64,000 nucleotides of DNA from Oxalobacteraceae bacterium AB_14 (GTDB lineage Bacteria > Pseudomonadota > Gammaproteobacteria > Burkholderiales > Burkholderiaceae_D). Position 1 is the first letter of the stretch. Each line of letters opens with the position of its first letter. The position numbers and the translations under genes were made by a program. The notes below the pieces were generated by a model, which had not been told where the DNA came from, did not search any database, and saw only the letters and a list, made by a program, of their open reading frames with translations. The stretch spans positions 2,837,093 through 2,901,092 of the forward strand of contig KB906725.1 of assembly GCA_000381565.1 (NCBI GenBank), in the 5' to 3' direction. Shown piece by piece: positions 17,415 through 27,148 of the stretch.

Positions 17415-18803
17415 TCAGACGAAGCCCAGGTTGCGCGCGCTGGCGTTGTAGTTGGCCAGCTTGGGCAGCATGGCCAACAAGTCGGTGTTCGACACGCCCA
17501 GCCAGCCGCCCAGCGTGGCTGCATATTGCTCGATCGAGGTGGTCGGCAGCAGGCGGCCCTGGCCGACGTCGTCCGGGCCGTTGCTGGCCACCACCGGCGC
17601 CTTGCCGTAGTAGCGGCCGCCCTTGACGGCGCCGCCCAGCATGAAGTGCATGCTGCCCCAGCCGTGGTCCGAGCCGTCGTTGTTGCCGCTCAGCGTGCGG
17701 CCGAAGTCGGACGCGGTGAAGGCCGTCACCTGCTCGGCCACGCCCAGCTCCACCGTGCTCTGGTAGAACGCCGCCAGCGCCTCGGCCACGCTTTTCAGCA
17801 GGCCCGGATGCACTTTGACCAGGCCGTCGTGCGTATCGAAGCCGCCCAGCGCCACCAAGAACACCTGCCGCCTGGCGCCCAGCGCCGAAGCGCTGGCGAT
17901 CATGCGCGCCACCATCTTCAGCTGGTCGCCCAGCTTGTTATTGGCGGGGAAGGGCGTGTTGATGGCCGGCGCGCCCGCCAGCGCCGACGTCAGCACGTCG
18001 TTGGCGGAAATCGCGCGCTGCGTCACGCTCGCATAGTCGGACCGCATCAGGTGCGCGTGCGGCTGCGTGATCAGCGCGCGCAAGGCGCTGCTGCAGCTGG
18101 CCGAGCCGAACATCGGGCTCTGCAAGGCGCTGAACGGCACCGAACCCTTGGTCGACACCTGGTACTGCACCGCCTCCTTCCCGGACAGGAACACCGCATT
18201 GCCGGAGACATTGACGCAGGTGAAGGTGGCGTTGCCGTTGCCCGCCTCGAACAGGTCGCCCAGCCGGCCGCCCCAGCCGGAGCTCGCCCCTTCCGCCATC
18301 GACGATTGCCATTCGGATTGCTGGTCGTTGTGCGAGAACAGCTTGGAGGGCAGCGGCACGGCCTTGGCCAGGTACTGCTGCTTGCTGGTCGGCTGCACCA
18401 GCGTGCCGACGTTGAGCAGCACGCCCATCTTGCCGGCGTCGAAGATCGGCAGCAGCGGCGCCAGTTCCGGCGCCAGCGCGTACTGGTGGGCGAGGCCGTT
18501 GGCGTCGACCGGTGGCGCGCCGGTGTTGAGCAGCGTGCCCGACAGCGCGCTGTGCTGGTAGGCCAGGTTGGAACGCAGCGCATAGTAGGCGTTGTAGCTG
18601 GCGGCGTCGTAGGGCACCAGGGTGTTGGCGTAATCGTTGCCGCCGTACAGGAACACGCAGACGATGGCCTTGTAGTCGCTGGCGCTGGCGGCCGAGGCCT
18701 CGGCCATCGCCGCCAGGTTGACGGCCAGCGGCGCGGCCACGCCGCTCATGGCCAGCATCGAGGCGCGCTGCAGGAAGGCGCGGCGGGAAGAGTTGCTGGT
18801 CAT
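17415..18803 (-). CDS. DUF1501 family protein, Tat-exported
   Basis: 462 residues. It begins with a clear Tat signal (SSRRAFLQRASMLAMSGVA). DUF1501 motifs are visible: VCVFLYGGNDYANTLVPYD near residue 50, then LGGFDTHDGL and DFGRTLSGNNDGSDHGWGS, which recall the metal-binding signature of alkaline-phosphatase-like enzymes. It lies nine bases downstream of a DUF1800 gene. The two are almost always found together, apparently as an exported pair of unknown substrate. Confidence 0.92.
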   Translation of the reverse strand: MTSNSSRRAFLQRASMLAMSGVAAPLAVNLAAMAEASAASASDYKAIVCVFLYGGNDYANTLVPYDAASYNAYYALRSNLAYQHSALSGTLLNTGAPPVDANGLAHQYALAPELAPLLPIFDAGKMGVLLNVGTLVQPTSKQQYLAKAVPLPSKLFSHNDQQSEWQSSMAEGASSGWGGRLGDLFEAGNGNATFTCVNVSGNAVFLSGKEAVQYQVSTKGSVPFSALQSPMFGSASCSSALRALITQPHAHLMRSDYASVTQRAISANDVLTSALAGAPAINTPFPANNKLGDQLKMVARMIASASALGARRQVFLVALGGFDTHDGLVKVHPGLLKSVAEALAAFYQSTVELGVAEQVTAFTASDFGRTLSGNNDGSDHGWGSMHFMLGGAVKGGRYYGKAPVVASNGPDDVGQGRLLPTTSIEQYAATLGGWLGVSNTDLLAMLPKLANYNASARNLGFV

Positions 18804-18812
18804 GGCGGCTCC

Positions 18813-20336
18813 CTACTGTTGAACCAGATATTCAGGCGCGGCCATGACCAGCGTCAGCGCGGCGTAGATGCGGTTGCGCAGCGCGGCGTCGGTCCTGGCG
18901 GACATGGTGTCGATGGCGCCGCGTATCAGGCCGGCGCTGGCGCTGCCCAGCTGGCCGGCCGCCAGCACCAGGTTGATTTCGTCGACCAGTTGCTGGCCGT
19001 TGGCCGCCAGCGGCAGCAGGGTGCTGTAGTCCGGCAGCACGTCGGCGACACCCTTGACCGCGCGCTGCATGTAGTTGACGTAGCCGACCACCGAGGTTTC
19101 ATTGGTCAGCTGGAATTCCGGCGCCACCAGCCCGGCCCTGGACACGGCGCTGTTGGGCGGCACATAGCCGGGCCGGTAAAAATTGAACACCGACGGCGAG
19201 CGTAGCGGACTCTGGCCCAGGCGGCTGGAGGCGTCGCTGGTGTTGCCGATGGCCCAGGCGTCCGAGGCGGAACTGGCGTTGTAGGCGCGCGCCCAGCCGA
19301 TGAAGCGCAGCATCGGTTCGCGCAGCTTGCCGTAGCCGGGGCCGGCGTCGGTGGCGGCGCGGGCTTCGGGATCGAGCAGCAGCGCCTTGACCACCGCCGC
19401 CAGGTTGCCCTTGACGCCATCGTCATTGTCGAACACGGCGGCTGCGCGCGCCACGTAGGCCGGTGACGGATTGCTGGTCACTAGTTTCTGGATCAGCTGA
19501 CGGCTGATGAAGGGCGCCACATTGGCCTGGGCGTAGATGATGTCCAGCGCCGCCTTCAGCGCGTCGGCGCCGGACAGGCCGGCCGCCACCGTGTCGCCGA
19601 GGAAGCTGGAGGCGCCGGTCTCGTGGCGCTTGGCCACCTGCGTCATCGGCCGGCGCAGGAAGTCCGGCACGGCGTTGGTCTGGCCGGCCAGGTCGAAGTC
19701 CCAGCCGGTGAACACGCGGGCCAGGCCGGTGATGTCGGCCAGGCCGTAGGTTTCCCTGGGCACGCCGTTGCTCAGTTGCGGCGTGCCGTCGGCGTTCAGC
19801 TGCACCAGGCCGATGCTGAACAGCTGCATCAGCTCGCGCGCATAGTTTTCGTCGGGCAGGGCGCCGGTGGTGGGGTTTTGCTTGGTGTTGCCGCGGAAGG
19901 TCAGGTACTGGCCCATCGCCGGGCTGGTCGAGATGGCGCCCAGCAGCGCCCGGTAGTTGCCGAAAGCGTAGTCTTCCAGCAGGTCCAGGTAGGCCGCCGC
20001 CGAAAAGGCGCGCCAGCCGGCGCCCACCAGGCCGTCGATCGCCACCACGCAGATTTCCGACAGGGCCAAGGTGACGCGCTGGCGCAGCGTGTCCGGCGCC
20101 GTGATCAGCTTGCGCCAGGCGCAGGCGTCGAAGCCGTTTTCCGAGTTGCGGTTGGCGATGTCGTCATAGCCCTTGGCCATCAGCCAGTCCCAGCGGGTGC
20201 CGGAGCGCGGCGCGGCCAGCTGGGCGTCGATCCAGCCGGCGTAGCCCAGCGACCGCACCCTGGCGATCTCGGCGCGGCTGGCGCCCATCGAGGCTTGCGC
20301 CAGGAAGCGGGCGGCCGCGGTCGGTGTTGGGATCAT
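18813..20336 (-). CDS. DUF1800 family protein
   Basis: 507 residues from ATG 20336, preferred over GTG 20351 because GGAG sits about nine bases before it. DUF1800 features: ARFLAQASMGASRAEI at the start, NYARELMQLFSIGLVQLN in the middle and RSPSVFNFYRPGYVPP near the end. It is the upstream partner of the DUF1501 gene in one operon. The function is unknown; the pair is often linked to exported or surface proteins. No signal peptide is obvious here, whereas the partner has a Tat signal. Confidence 0.9.
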   Translation of the reverse strand: MIPTPTAAARFLAQASMGASRAEIARVRSLGYAGWIDAQLAAPRSGTRWDWLMAKGYDDIANRNSENGFDACAWRKLITAPDTLRQRVTLALSEICVVAIDGLVGAGWRAFSAAAYLDLLEDYAFGNYRALLGAISTSPAMGQYLTFRGNTKQNPTTGALPDENYARELMQLFSIGLVQLNADGTPQLSNGVPRETYGLADITGLARVFTGWDFDLAGQTNAVPDFLRRPMTQVAKRHETGASSFLGDTVAAGLSGADALKAALDIIYAQANVAPFISRQLIQKLVTSNPSPAYVARAAAVFDNDDGVKGNLAAVVKALLLDPEARAATDAGPGYGKLREPMLRFIGWARAYNASSASDAWAIGNTSDASSRLGQSPLRSPSVFNFYRPGYVPPNSAVSRAGLVAPEFQLTNETSVVGYVNYMQRAVKGVADVLPDYSTLLPLAANGQQLVDEINLVLAAGQLGSASAGLIRGAIDTMSARTDAALRNRIYAALTLVMAAPEYLVQQ

Positions 20337-20583
20337 GACGGGAATCTCCACGAAGTACGGGATCGAACATTGCTGTGTGGTAATTTATGCCGAGTCCGGC
20401 CGCCCCGCCACCGATTATTTGTAACGATGCATTACGGTGCAACGCTTTGTCCGCCGCCGGCCTGCGCTTTGCGCCGCCTGCTTGCATTTCGCGCCGGTTT
20501 GCCGCGTTTCGTCGCATCGCGTCCCGCGCCGTTGTGCCGGCGGGCATAGTGGCCTCACCTTAACCAGCCATGCGGAGCAGATC

Positions 20584-21093
20584 ATGATTCAGCAAATTGT
20601 CAGCCATACACCTACCTACGTCTGGGCCTTGCTGGCCTTCCTGCTGTATCGCGGCGTGCTGGCCAGCCGCGACCGCGAGATATCCCTGCAGAAGCTGTTC
20701 ATCATCCCGGTGGTGATGTTGTGGCTGTCGTTGTCCAGCATGCACCAGCACGGCGCGCTGGGCGGCGGTGTCTGGGGCGTGTGGGCGCTGGGCGTGGCGG
20801 CCGGCGCGGCGCTCACGTGGAAGCTCGCCAGCGGCGCCGTGATCGCGGTCGACCGCGCCGCCGGCACCGTGCGCCAGCGCGGCAGCTGGGCGCCGCTGAT
20901 GCTGATGATCGCCATCTTCGTCACCAAGTACGTGGTGGCGGTGCTGACGGCCATGCACCCCGGGCTGCAACAGAACCTGGCGTTTGCGGCCACCGTCACC
21001 GTGTTGTTCGGCTTGTTCAACGGCGTGTTCATCGGCCGCGTTGCGCACTACCTGGCCGCCTGGATGCACCAGGCCGAACCAGCCGTGGCTTGA
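20584..21093 (+). CDS. DUF6622-like integral membrane protein
   Basis: 169 residues from ATG 20584 with GGAG seven bases upstream. About four or five membrane helices are seen (TYVWALLAFLLYRGVLAS, LFIIPVVMLWLSLS, WGVWALGVAAGAAL, LMLMIAIFVTKYVVAVLTAM and a last one near residue 140). The pattern YRG...R.I....L resembles small DUF6622 membrane proteins. The function is unknown. It is a single gene followed 79 bp later by another membrane protein. Confidence 0.75.
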   Translation: MIQQIVSHTPTYVWALLAFLLYRGVLASRDREISLQKLFIIPVVMLWLSLSSMHQHGALGGGVWGVWALGVAAGAALTWKLASGAVIAVDRAAGTVRQRGSWAPLMLMIAIFVTKYVVAVLTAMHPGLQQNLAFAATVTVLFGLFNGVFIGRVAHYLAAWMHQAEPAVA

Positions 21094-21172
21094 TGGTTTT
21101 GCAAGTTTCCTTGTGGCGCAGGGCAAGAGCTTCTACAATTCGCGACATTGACGAACTGTAGGAGCTAGCCTC

Positions 21173-21925
21173 ATGACGATATTTGGAATTGGACTGCACG
21201 TGCTGGTGGCGCTGTTCTTCGCCGTGCACGTGATCCGCAGCGGGCAGCAGATGTACTGGCTGATGATCCTGTTTATGTTTCCCGGACTGGGCAGCATCGT
21301 GTACTTCATCGCGATCTATCTGCCGGATTCAAAACTGAACCACGGCGCCCGCAAGGTGGTGACGGCGGCGGCCCGCTCGCTCGATCCGGGCCGGGAATTG
21401 CGTGAGGCGCGCGACGCCTACGCCTACACGCCCACCGCGCAGAACCAGATGCGCCTGGCCAGCGCGCAGATGGAGGCCGGCGCCGCCGACGAGGCGGCCG
21501 CCACCTACGAAGCCTGCCTGCAAGGACCGTTCTCGGGCGACCTGGAAATCCGCTACGGCGCCGCGCGCGCCACGCTGGCCTGCGGCCGCGCCGCCGCCGC
21601 CGTCACCCATCTGCAAACCATCCGCGCCGCCGACGCCAATTTCCGTGGCGAACAGGTGTCGCTGCTGCTGGCCCAGTCGCTGGCCGCGGCCGGCCGCCAG
21701 GACGAGGCGAAGGCGGAGTTCGAGTTTGCGCTGGGCCGCTACAACAGCTTTGCCGTGCAGGCCGAGTTCGCGATCTGGGCGGCCGGCGCCGGCGACACGG
21801 CGCGCGCCAGCCAGCTGCACGCCGAGTTGCAGCGCACAATGGAGCGCTGGACCCGCCATACGCGCGACCTGAACCAGGAATTGATACGCCGCCTGAACGC
21901 GGCGATGAGTGCCGTCAAGCGCTGA
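21173..21925 (+). CDS. Membrane-anchored TPR-like protein
   Basis: 250 residues with GTAGGAG before the ATG. Two N-terminal helices (IGLHVLVALFFAVHVI and WLMILFMFPGLGSIVYFIAIYL) resemble a phospholipase-D nuclease N-terminal domain. Alanine-rich tetratricopeptide-type helices follow from residue 80 to 240 (NQMRLASAQMEAGAADEAAATYEACL and similar). This suggests a cytoplasmic protein-interaction platform on the inner membrane. It ends one base before the stop of the convergent gene at 21926. Confidence 0.75.
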   Translation: MTIFGIGLHVLVALFFAVHVIRSGQQMYWLMILFMFPGLGSIVYFIAIYLPDSKLNHGARKVVTAAARSLDPGRELREARDAYAYTPTAQNQMRLASAQMEAGAADEAAATYEACLQGPFSGDLEIRYGAARATLACGRAAAAVTHLQTIRAADANFRGEQVSLLLAQSLAAAGRQDEAKAEFEFALGRYNSFAVQAEFAIWAAGAGDTARASQLHAELQRTMERWTRHTRDLNQELIRRLNAAMSAVKR

Positions 21926-22705
21926 CTACTTCGGCTTGATGCTGTGGCCGGGGTTGTTGGCGCCCCCGGTGGCGGCGATGGCCTGGTTGAGCTTGGCCAT
22001 GGTCTCCGGCGCCACGTCCTTGCTGCAAACGATGTGGCGCTTCAACCCCGGCGGCATGTCGGGGAAATCAAACTGCACTGTCGACTGCAATAACTTTTCC
22101 TTCGGACGGAAATAGTTCAGGTCTTCGCGGTCGACAAACATCAGCGAGGCGCGGCCCACCGCGAGCATGCGCATCATCAGCGTGGTTTCCACCGTGCGGC
22201 TCATGATGCGGATCTTGCCGCGCTTGATCATCTGGTCCAGCACCGGCCCGTAGGACACGCCTTCGACCACGCCCAGCGTCAGGCTCGGATCGTCCAGCAA
22301 GGAACCCAGCGTCGGATGCGCCGTGACCCGCTGCACATAGTCCTGCGAAATCAGCACGGTGTGCGGCAAGTCTTCATGGATGGGGGCGGTGAACTGCGCC
22401 ACCGCTTCGCGCTCCGGCAGCCGGTACCAGCTGATCGAGCAGTAATTGGTGGCGCCATGCGTGAAGTTGGCCCAGATCCGCTTTTGCGGTTCGTTGACGA
22501 ATTGCGCAGGGATGCCGGCGAGATTGAAGACGTTCTTCACGCGCTCGAGCAGGAACCCTTGCGGCTGGCCATGCTCGATGTAGTGGTAGGGCGGCTTGTC
22601 GCGCCAGGCCACGGTCAAGACCTGGGGAGCGCACCAGCCGCTGCCGCTCCATAGCACGGTGGCGGCCAGAAAACTGCTGCGCAAGAACCAGGTACGTTTC
22701 GTCAT
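21926..22705 (-). CDS. Periplasmic substrate-binding protein (family 3-like)
   Basis: 259 residues from ATG 22705, which places a signal peptide (MTKRTWFLRSSFLAATVLW, then WCAPQ) at the start. The mature part follows the family-3 solute-binding fold (LTVAWRDKPPYHYIEHGQPQGF, then TLGVVEGVSYGPVLDQMI). No transporter genes are nearby, as is usual for orphan members that feed sensors or act alone. The ligand is unknown; amino acids are the commonest in the fold. Confidence 0.82.
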   Translation of the reverse strand: MTKRTWFLRSSFLAATVLWSGSGWCAPQVLTVAWRDKPPYHYIEHGQPQGFLLERVKNVFNLAGIPAQFVNEPQKRIWANFTHGATNYCSISWYRLPEREAVAQFTAPIHEDLPHTVLISQDYVQRVTAHPTLGSLLDDPSLTLGVVEGVSYGPVLDQMIKRGKIRIMSRTVETTLMMRMLAVGRASLMFVDREDLNYFRPKEKLLQSTVQFDFPDMPPGLKRHIVCSKDVAPETMAKLNQAIAATGGANNPGHSIKPK

Positions 22706-22825
22706 GAAATCGATTATAGGGCCATCCGCCGCGCCGCCGCCAGCGATGCTGTCGATTTTCATCATCCCGTCCGGCTTCTGCTACCAGCGCCTGACGCTGC
22801 GCGCCGCCGCTGGACGGGGTGGCGA

Positions 22826-23602
22826 TTACGCTGGAATGACGGCGCCGTCGAGGGTGTGGCGCGTGATGACGCCAGCGCTGTCGATGGCGATCCAGCCGCC
22901 GCGCGGTGGCTGGGCGTCCGGCTCCCAGTCCGGCAGCACGTAGCGGCGCTTGCCGTCCACGCTGTGCAGGGCGGGGCGGTGGGTGTGGCCGTGGATCATG
23001 ACGTCGGCGCCGGTGGCGGCGAACACGTCGCGGATCGCCTGCGGCGTCACATCCATGATCTCGTAGGATTTGTTGCCCTGGTCCTTGCGGCTGTTCTCGC
23101 GCATGCCGGCGATGATGGCCTTGCGCTGCGCCAGCGGCATCGCCACGAACTGCTGCTGCCACGCGCTCTGGCGCACCATGGCGCGGAACTCCATGTACTT
23201 GACGTCCTCGGTGCACTGGGCGTCGCCGTGCAGCACCACCAGGCGCTGGCCGCCGATCTCGCTCACATAGATTTCCGGCAGCAGGGTCAGGCCCGCCGCC
23301 GCGGCGAACTGCGCGCCGACCAGGAAATCGCGGTTGCCGGCGATCCAGTAGACGGCCACGCCCGCATCGCTGACGCTGCGCAGCGCGGCAATGATGTGCT
23401 GGTGATAGGGATCGCCGATATCGTCGTCGCCGGCCCAGTATTCAAACAGGTCGCCCAGCAGGTACAACTGTTGCGCGCGCCGCGCATGCCGTTCCAGGAA
23501 GTCGAAAAACGCGACGCTGGTGGCGGGATGCGCGGGCTGCAAATGCAGATCGGAGATAAACAGCGCGCAGACCTGGTCCGCGCGCATGTTGGCATCGCTC
23601 AT
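22826..23602 (-). CDS. lpxH: UDP-2,3-diacylglucosamine diphosphatase
   Basis: 258 residues. The calcineurin-type metallophosphoesterase motifs are complete: FISDLHL, LGDLFEYWAGDDD, GNRDFL, HGDAQCTED and HGHTHRPA. LpxH cleaves UDP-diacylglucosamine to lipid X plus UMP, an inner-membrane step in lipid A synthesis. It lies three bases after ppiB on the same strand, so the two are probably cotranscribed. The length matches the family. Confidence 0.95.
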   Translation of the reverse strand: MSDANMRADQVCALFISDLHLQPAHPATSVAFFDFLERHARRAQQLYLLGDLFEYWAGDDDIGDPYHQHIIAALRSVSDAGVAVYWIAGNRDFLVGAQFAAAAGLTLLPEIYVSEIGGQRLVVLHGDAQCTEDVKYMEFRAMVRQSAWQQQFVAMPLAQRKAIIAGMRENSRKDQGNKSYEIMDVTPQAIRDVFAATGADVMIHGHTHRPALHSVDGKRRYVLPDWEPDAQPPRGGWIAIDSAGVITRHTLDGAVIPA

Positions 23603-23605
23603 TAA

Positions 23606-24100
23606 TTAAGCGGCCAGTTCGATTTTCTCGATGATGACGTCTTCCGCCGGCACGTCGGCGAACATGCCGCTGCGGGTGGTTTTGACTTTCTTGATGGCGT
23701 CGACCACTTCGGTGCCTTCGATGACTTTGCCGAACACGGCGTAACCCCAGCCGTCCTGGCCTGGGTAGTCCAGGAAGGAGTTGTTCTTGACGTTGATGAA
23801 GAACTGGGCCGAAGCCGAGTGCGGCGCCGAGGTGCGGGCCATGGCCAGCGTGTAGGTATCGTTCTTCAGGCCGTTCTTGCCTTCGTTTTCCACGGTGGTG
23901 TCGGCAGGTTTCTGCTTCATGCCTGGCTCGAAACCGCCGCCCTGGACCATGAAACCGTCGATCACGCGGTGGAAGATGGTGTTGGTGTAGTGGCCGGCTT
24001 CCATGTAGGCCAGGAAGTTGGCGACCGATTTAGGCGCTTTCTCGTCGTTCAGTTCGACGGTCATTTTGCCCATGTTGGTGGTGATGATTACGTTGGTCAT
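23606..24100 (-). CDS. ppiB: Cytoplasmic peptidyl-prolyl isomerase (cyclophilin)
   Basis: 164 residues with no signal peptide. The cyclophilin core is intact: NTIFHRVIDGFMVQGGGFE (catalytic Arg in FHRVI), ASAQFFINVKNN and GYAVFGKVIEG. It catalyses cis-trans isomerisation of proline bonds in the cytoplasm. It follows the signal-bearing cyclophilin gene on the same strand with a 43-bp gap and precedes lpxH, giving a ppiA-ppiB-lpxH cluster. Confidence 0.95.
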   Translation of the reverse strand: MTNVIITTNMGKMTVELNDEKAPKSVANFLAYMEAGHYTNTIFHRVIDGFMVQGGGFEPGMKQKPADTTVENEGKNGLKNDTYTLAMARTSAPHSASAQFFINVKNNSFLDYPGQDGWGYAVFGKVIEGTEVVDAIKKVKTTRSGMFADVPAEDVIIEKIELAA

Positions 24101-24143
24101 ATTGTTATCCTGAGATAGTTAAAAAATACGGCAGGCCGCTATT

Positions 24144-24761
24144 TTACAGTTTTGGCTGGATAGGGGTCTTCAAAATCGTCGCCGACTTGATCACGACCGG
24201 GATCACGGGGATGTTTTGGAACATGCCCTTGTCGTCCACCAGCACGCCCTTGATCTTGTCGACCACCTCCTGGCCCTTGATGACTTTGCCGAACACCGTG
24301 TAGCCGAAACCGTCGCGGCCGGGGTAGTTCAGGGCTTCGTTATCGGCCACGTTGATGAAGAATTGCGAGGTGGCGGAATTGGGATCGCCGGTGCGGGCCA
24401 TGGCCAGCGTGTAGTTGTTGTTGGTCAGGCCGTTCTGCGATTCGATCGCCACCGGCGGCCTGGTTTTCTTTTGCCTGAGCTTTTCATCGAAGCCGCCGCC
24501 CTGGATCATGAAGCCGTCGATCACGCGGTGGAAGATGGTGCCTTTGTAGAAGCCGGCCTTCACATAGGTCAAGAAATTGTCGACCGACTTGGGCGCCTTC
24601 TCGTGGTTCAGTTCGACCACGATATCGCCCATCGAGGTCTTGATTTCAACTTGCGGCGTGGCGTTGTGGGCGGGTGCGGCTGCCAGGGCCGCGCCGGACA
24701 GGGCGACGCCGGCAAACAAGGTCATCAGTTTGGCGAACAGTGATGGCTGAGTTTGGTGCAT
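24144..24761 (-). CDS. ppiA: Periplasmic peptidyl-prolyl isomerase (cyclophilin)
   Basis: 205 residues with an N-terminal signal peptide (LMTLFAGVALSGAALAAAPA). The cyclophilin core contains GTIFHRVIDGFMIQGGGFD, NSATSQFFINVADN and YTVFGKVIKGQEVV. It assists folding of envelope proteins. It is clearly a paralogue of the cytoplasmic copy next to it, probably by tandem duplication with gain of an export signal. Confidence 0.93.
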   Translation of the reverse strand: MHQTQPSLFAKLMTLFAGVALSGAALAAAPAHNATPQVEIKTSMGDIVVELNHEKAPKSVDNFLTYVKAGFYKGTIFHRVIDGFMIQGGGFDEKLRQKKTRPPVAIESQNGLTNNNYTLAMARTGDPNSATSQFFINVADNEALNYPGRDGFGYTVFGKVIKGQEVVDKIKGVLVDDKGMFQNIPVIPVVIKSATILKTPIQPKL

Positions 24762-25033
24762 TGTTACTTCCTCGTAGTGGTTTTATCCGGGTTGAACTGG
24801 CCGAATTGCCAAAAATCCTAAAGCAGATTGGGTCTATGCTGTTTTTATCAATGCTATACTTGTCCATTCTACCCCTTAGAAGGTGGAAAGAATAACTAGC
24901 GAGTGTCAGCCGGTCCCCAACGTGATGCGATGAATACCAGGTGCGCGCCTACCGCGCCGCGCCCGCTCCTCGTATTGCCCGGAACCGCGGCGCGCGCACT
25001 ACAAAGAACAAGCAGAGAAACCGCAAGAGCCCG

Positions 25034-26425
25034 ATGAGCAATTTAAAGATTTACAACACGCTGGCGCGTGACAAGCAGACATTCGTTCCCATCGAGGCAG
25101 GCAAAGTCCGCATGTACGTGTGCGGCATGACCATCTACGATTACTGCCACATCGGCCACGCCCGCATGATGATGGCGTTCGACGTCATGTACCGCTGGCT
25201 GCTGGCCTCCGGCTACCAGGTCACCTATGCCCGCAACATCACCGACATCGACGACAAGATCATCAAGCGCGCGGTCGAGAACGGCGAGACCATCTCGCAG
25301 CTGACCACCCGTTTCACCAAGTACATGGACGAGGACACCGGCGCGCTGGGCATCCTGCCGGCCACGCTGGTGCCGCGCGCCACCGAATACGTGCCGCAGA
25401 TGCTGGCGCTGATCGAGACGCTGGAGTCCAAGGACCTGGCCTACCAGGGCGGGGACGGCGACGTCAACTACGCGGTGCGCAACTTCCCCAGCTACGGCAA
25501 GCTGTCCGGCAAGTCGCTCGACGACTTGCGCGCCGGCGAGCGCGTCGACGTCAACACCGGCAAGCGCGATCCGCTGGACTTCGTGCTGTGGAAGGCGTCG
25601 AAAGAATCGGAACCGGACGAGGTCAAGTGGGATTCCAAGTGGGGCAAGGGCCGTCCGGGCTGGCACATCGAGTGCTCCGCGATGTGCTCGGCACTGCTGG
25701 GCGAACACTTCGACATCCACGGCGGCGGCGCGGACTTGCAGTTCCCGCACCACGAAAACGAGATCGCCCAGTCGGAAGGCGCGTTCGGCCATACGATGGT
25801 CAACTACTGGGTGCACAACGGTTTCGTGCGCGTGGATAACGAGAAGATGTCCAAGTCGCTGGGCAACTTCTTCACCATCCGCGACGTGCTCAAGAAGTAC
25901 GACGCCGAAGTGGTGCGCTTCTTCATCCTGCGCGCCCACTACCGCAGCCCGCTGAACTATTCGGACGTGCACCTGGACGACGCCCGCGTCGCGCTGACCC
26001 GCCTGTACACCGCGCTGGACGGCGTGGAAGGCGACGGCGCCGCGCTGGACTGGAACGAGCCGTACGCCGTGCGCTTCGCCGAGGCGATGGACGACGACTT
26101 CAACACGCCGGTCGCCTTGGCCGTGCTGTTCGACCTGGCGAGCGAGCTGAACAAGTCGAAATCGCCCGCCGTGGCGCGCCAGCTCAAGGCCCTGGCCGGC
26201 GTCATCGGCCTGCTGGCCCGCACGCCGCAGCAGTTTCGCCAGGCGGCTGTCGGCGCGCCCGACGGCGCCGGCGACGCCGCCATCGCGCAACAGATCGCCA
26301 AGCGCATCGAAGCCAAAAAGGCGCGCAACTTCGCCGAATCGGACAAGATCCGCGCCGACCTGCTGGCGGCCGGCGTCATCCTCGAAGACAAGCCCGACGG
26401 CACGACCAACTGGCGCCGCGCATAA
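25034..26425 (+). CDS. cysS: Cysteinyl-tRNA synthetase
   Basis: 463 residues from ATG 25034; the in-frame start at 24941 would add a non-conserved basic stretch. Class I synthetase motifs: CGMTIYDYCHIGHARMM (HIGH box, with the zinc-binding Cys), the second zinc site around WHIECSAM and HGGGADLQFPHHENE, and KMSKSLGN. It charges tRNA-Cys. It overlaps the next gene by one base (TAATG), implying coupled translation with the glycosylase. Confidence 0.96.
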   Translation: MSNLKIYNTLARDKQTFVPIEAGKVRMYVCGMTIYDYCHIGHARMMMAFDVMYRWLLASGYQVTYARNITDIDDKIIKRAVENGETISQLTTRFTKYMDEDTGALGILPATLVPRATEYVPQMLALIETLESKDLAYQGGDGDVNYAVRNFPSYGKLSGKSLDDLRAGERVDVNTGKRDPLDFVLWKASKESEPDEVKWDSKWGKGRPGWHIECSAMCSALLGEHFDIHGGGADLQFPHHENEIAQSEGAFGHTMVNYWVHNGFVRVDNEKMSKSLGNFFTIRDVLKKYDAEVVRFFILRAHYRSPLNYSDVHLDDARVALTRLYTALDGVEGDGAALDWNEPYAVRFAEAMDDDFNTPVALAVLFDLASELNKSKSPAVARQLKALAGVIGLLARTPQQFRQAAVGAPDGAGDAAIAQQIAKRIEAKKARNFAESDKIRADLLAAGVILEDKPDGTTNWRRA

Positions 26426-27084
26426 TGGTCACCGCCAAGGATAACGAGGGCGCAAGCGGCCCGGTATCGGCCGTGCCGCCGTACTGGGAGCAGGCCAAGA
26501 TCGAGCTGATGAAGCGGGACCGCATCATGAAAAAGCTGATCCCGCAATTTGGCGACCTGCACCTGGTCGGCCACGACGACCCGTTTACCACCTTGGCGCG
26601 CTCCATCGTCGGCCAGCAAGTGACCACCAAGGCGGCCGATGTCGCCTGGAAGAAGCTGCTGCTGGTCAGCCCGAAATGCTCGCCGGCGCAGATCATCAAG
26701 GCCGGCGCCGAGCAGCTGTCGGCCTGCGGCCTGTCCAAGCGCAAGACCGAATACATCCTCGACCTGGCCGATCACTTCAAGAACAAGCGCGTCCACACCA
26801 GCCAGTGGGACCAGATGGATGACGAGGCCGTCATCGCCGAACTGGTGCAGATCCGCGGCATCGGCCGCTGGACAGCCGAGATGTTTTTGATATTTAATCT
26901 GCTCCGCCCGAATGTTTTGCCGCTCGATGACCCGGGTTTGATCCAGGGCATCAGCCAGAATTATTTTTCCGGCGAACCTGTGTCCCGTAGCGATGCGCGC
27001 GAGGTGTCGGCCAACTGGGAGCCGTGGCGCACGGTGGCGACCTGGTACTTATGGCGTAGCCTGGACCCGGTTGCTGTAGAATAG
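26425..27084 (+). CDS. AlkA-like DNA-3-methyladenine glycosylase (HhH-GPD)
   Basis: 219 residues. The HhH-GPD fold is shown by ARSIVGQQVTTKAA, the helix-hairpin-helix IRGIGRWTAEMFL and the catalytic region LPLDDPGLIQG (Asp169 the likely active residue). It removes alkylated bases from DNA in base-excision repair. It lacks the N-terminal domain of E. coli AlkA, as in the short bacterial and yeast-type enzymes. The start overlaps the cysS stop by one base. Confidence 0.9.
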   Translation: MVTAKDNEGASGPVSAVPPYWEQAKIELMKRDRIMKKLIPQFGDLHLVGHDDPFTTLARSIVGQQVTTKAADVAWKKLLLVSPKCSPAQIIKAGAEQLSACGLSKRKTEYILDLADHFKNKRVHTSQWDQMDDEAVIAELVQIRGIGRWTAEMFLIFNLLRPNVLPLDDPGLIQGISQNYFSGEPVSRSDAREVSANWEPWRTVATWYLWRSLDPVAVE

Positions 27085-27148
27085 ATGCTCTAATCGCTGT
27101 GCGAGGCGTTTTTGTGCCCGCATGGCTGAGAATAATCACGGAGGTACA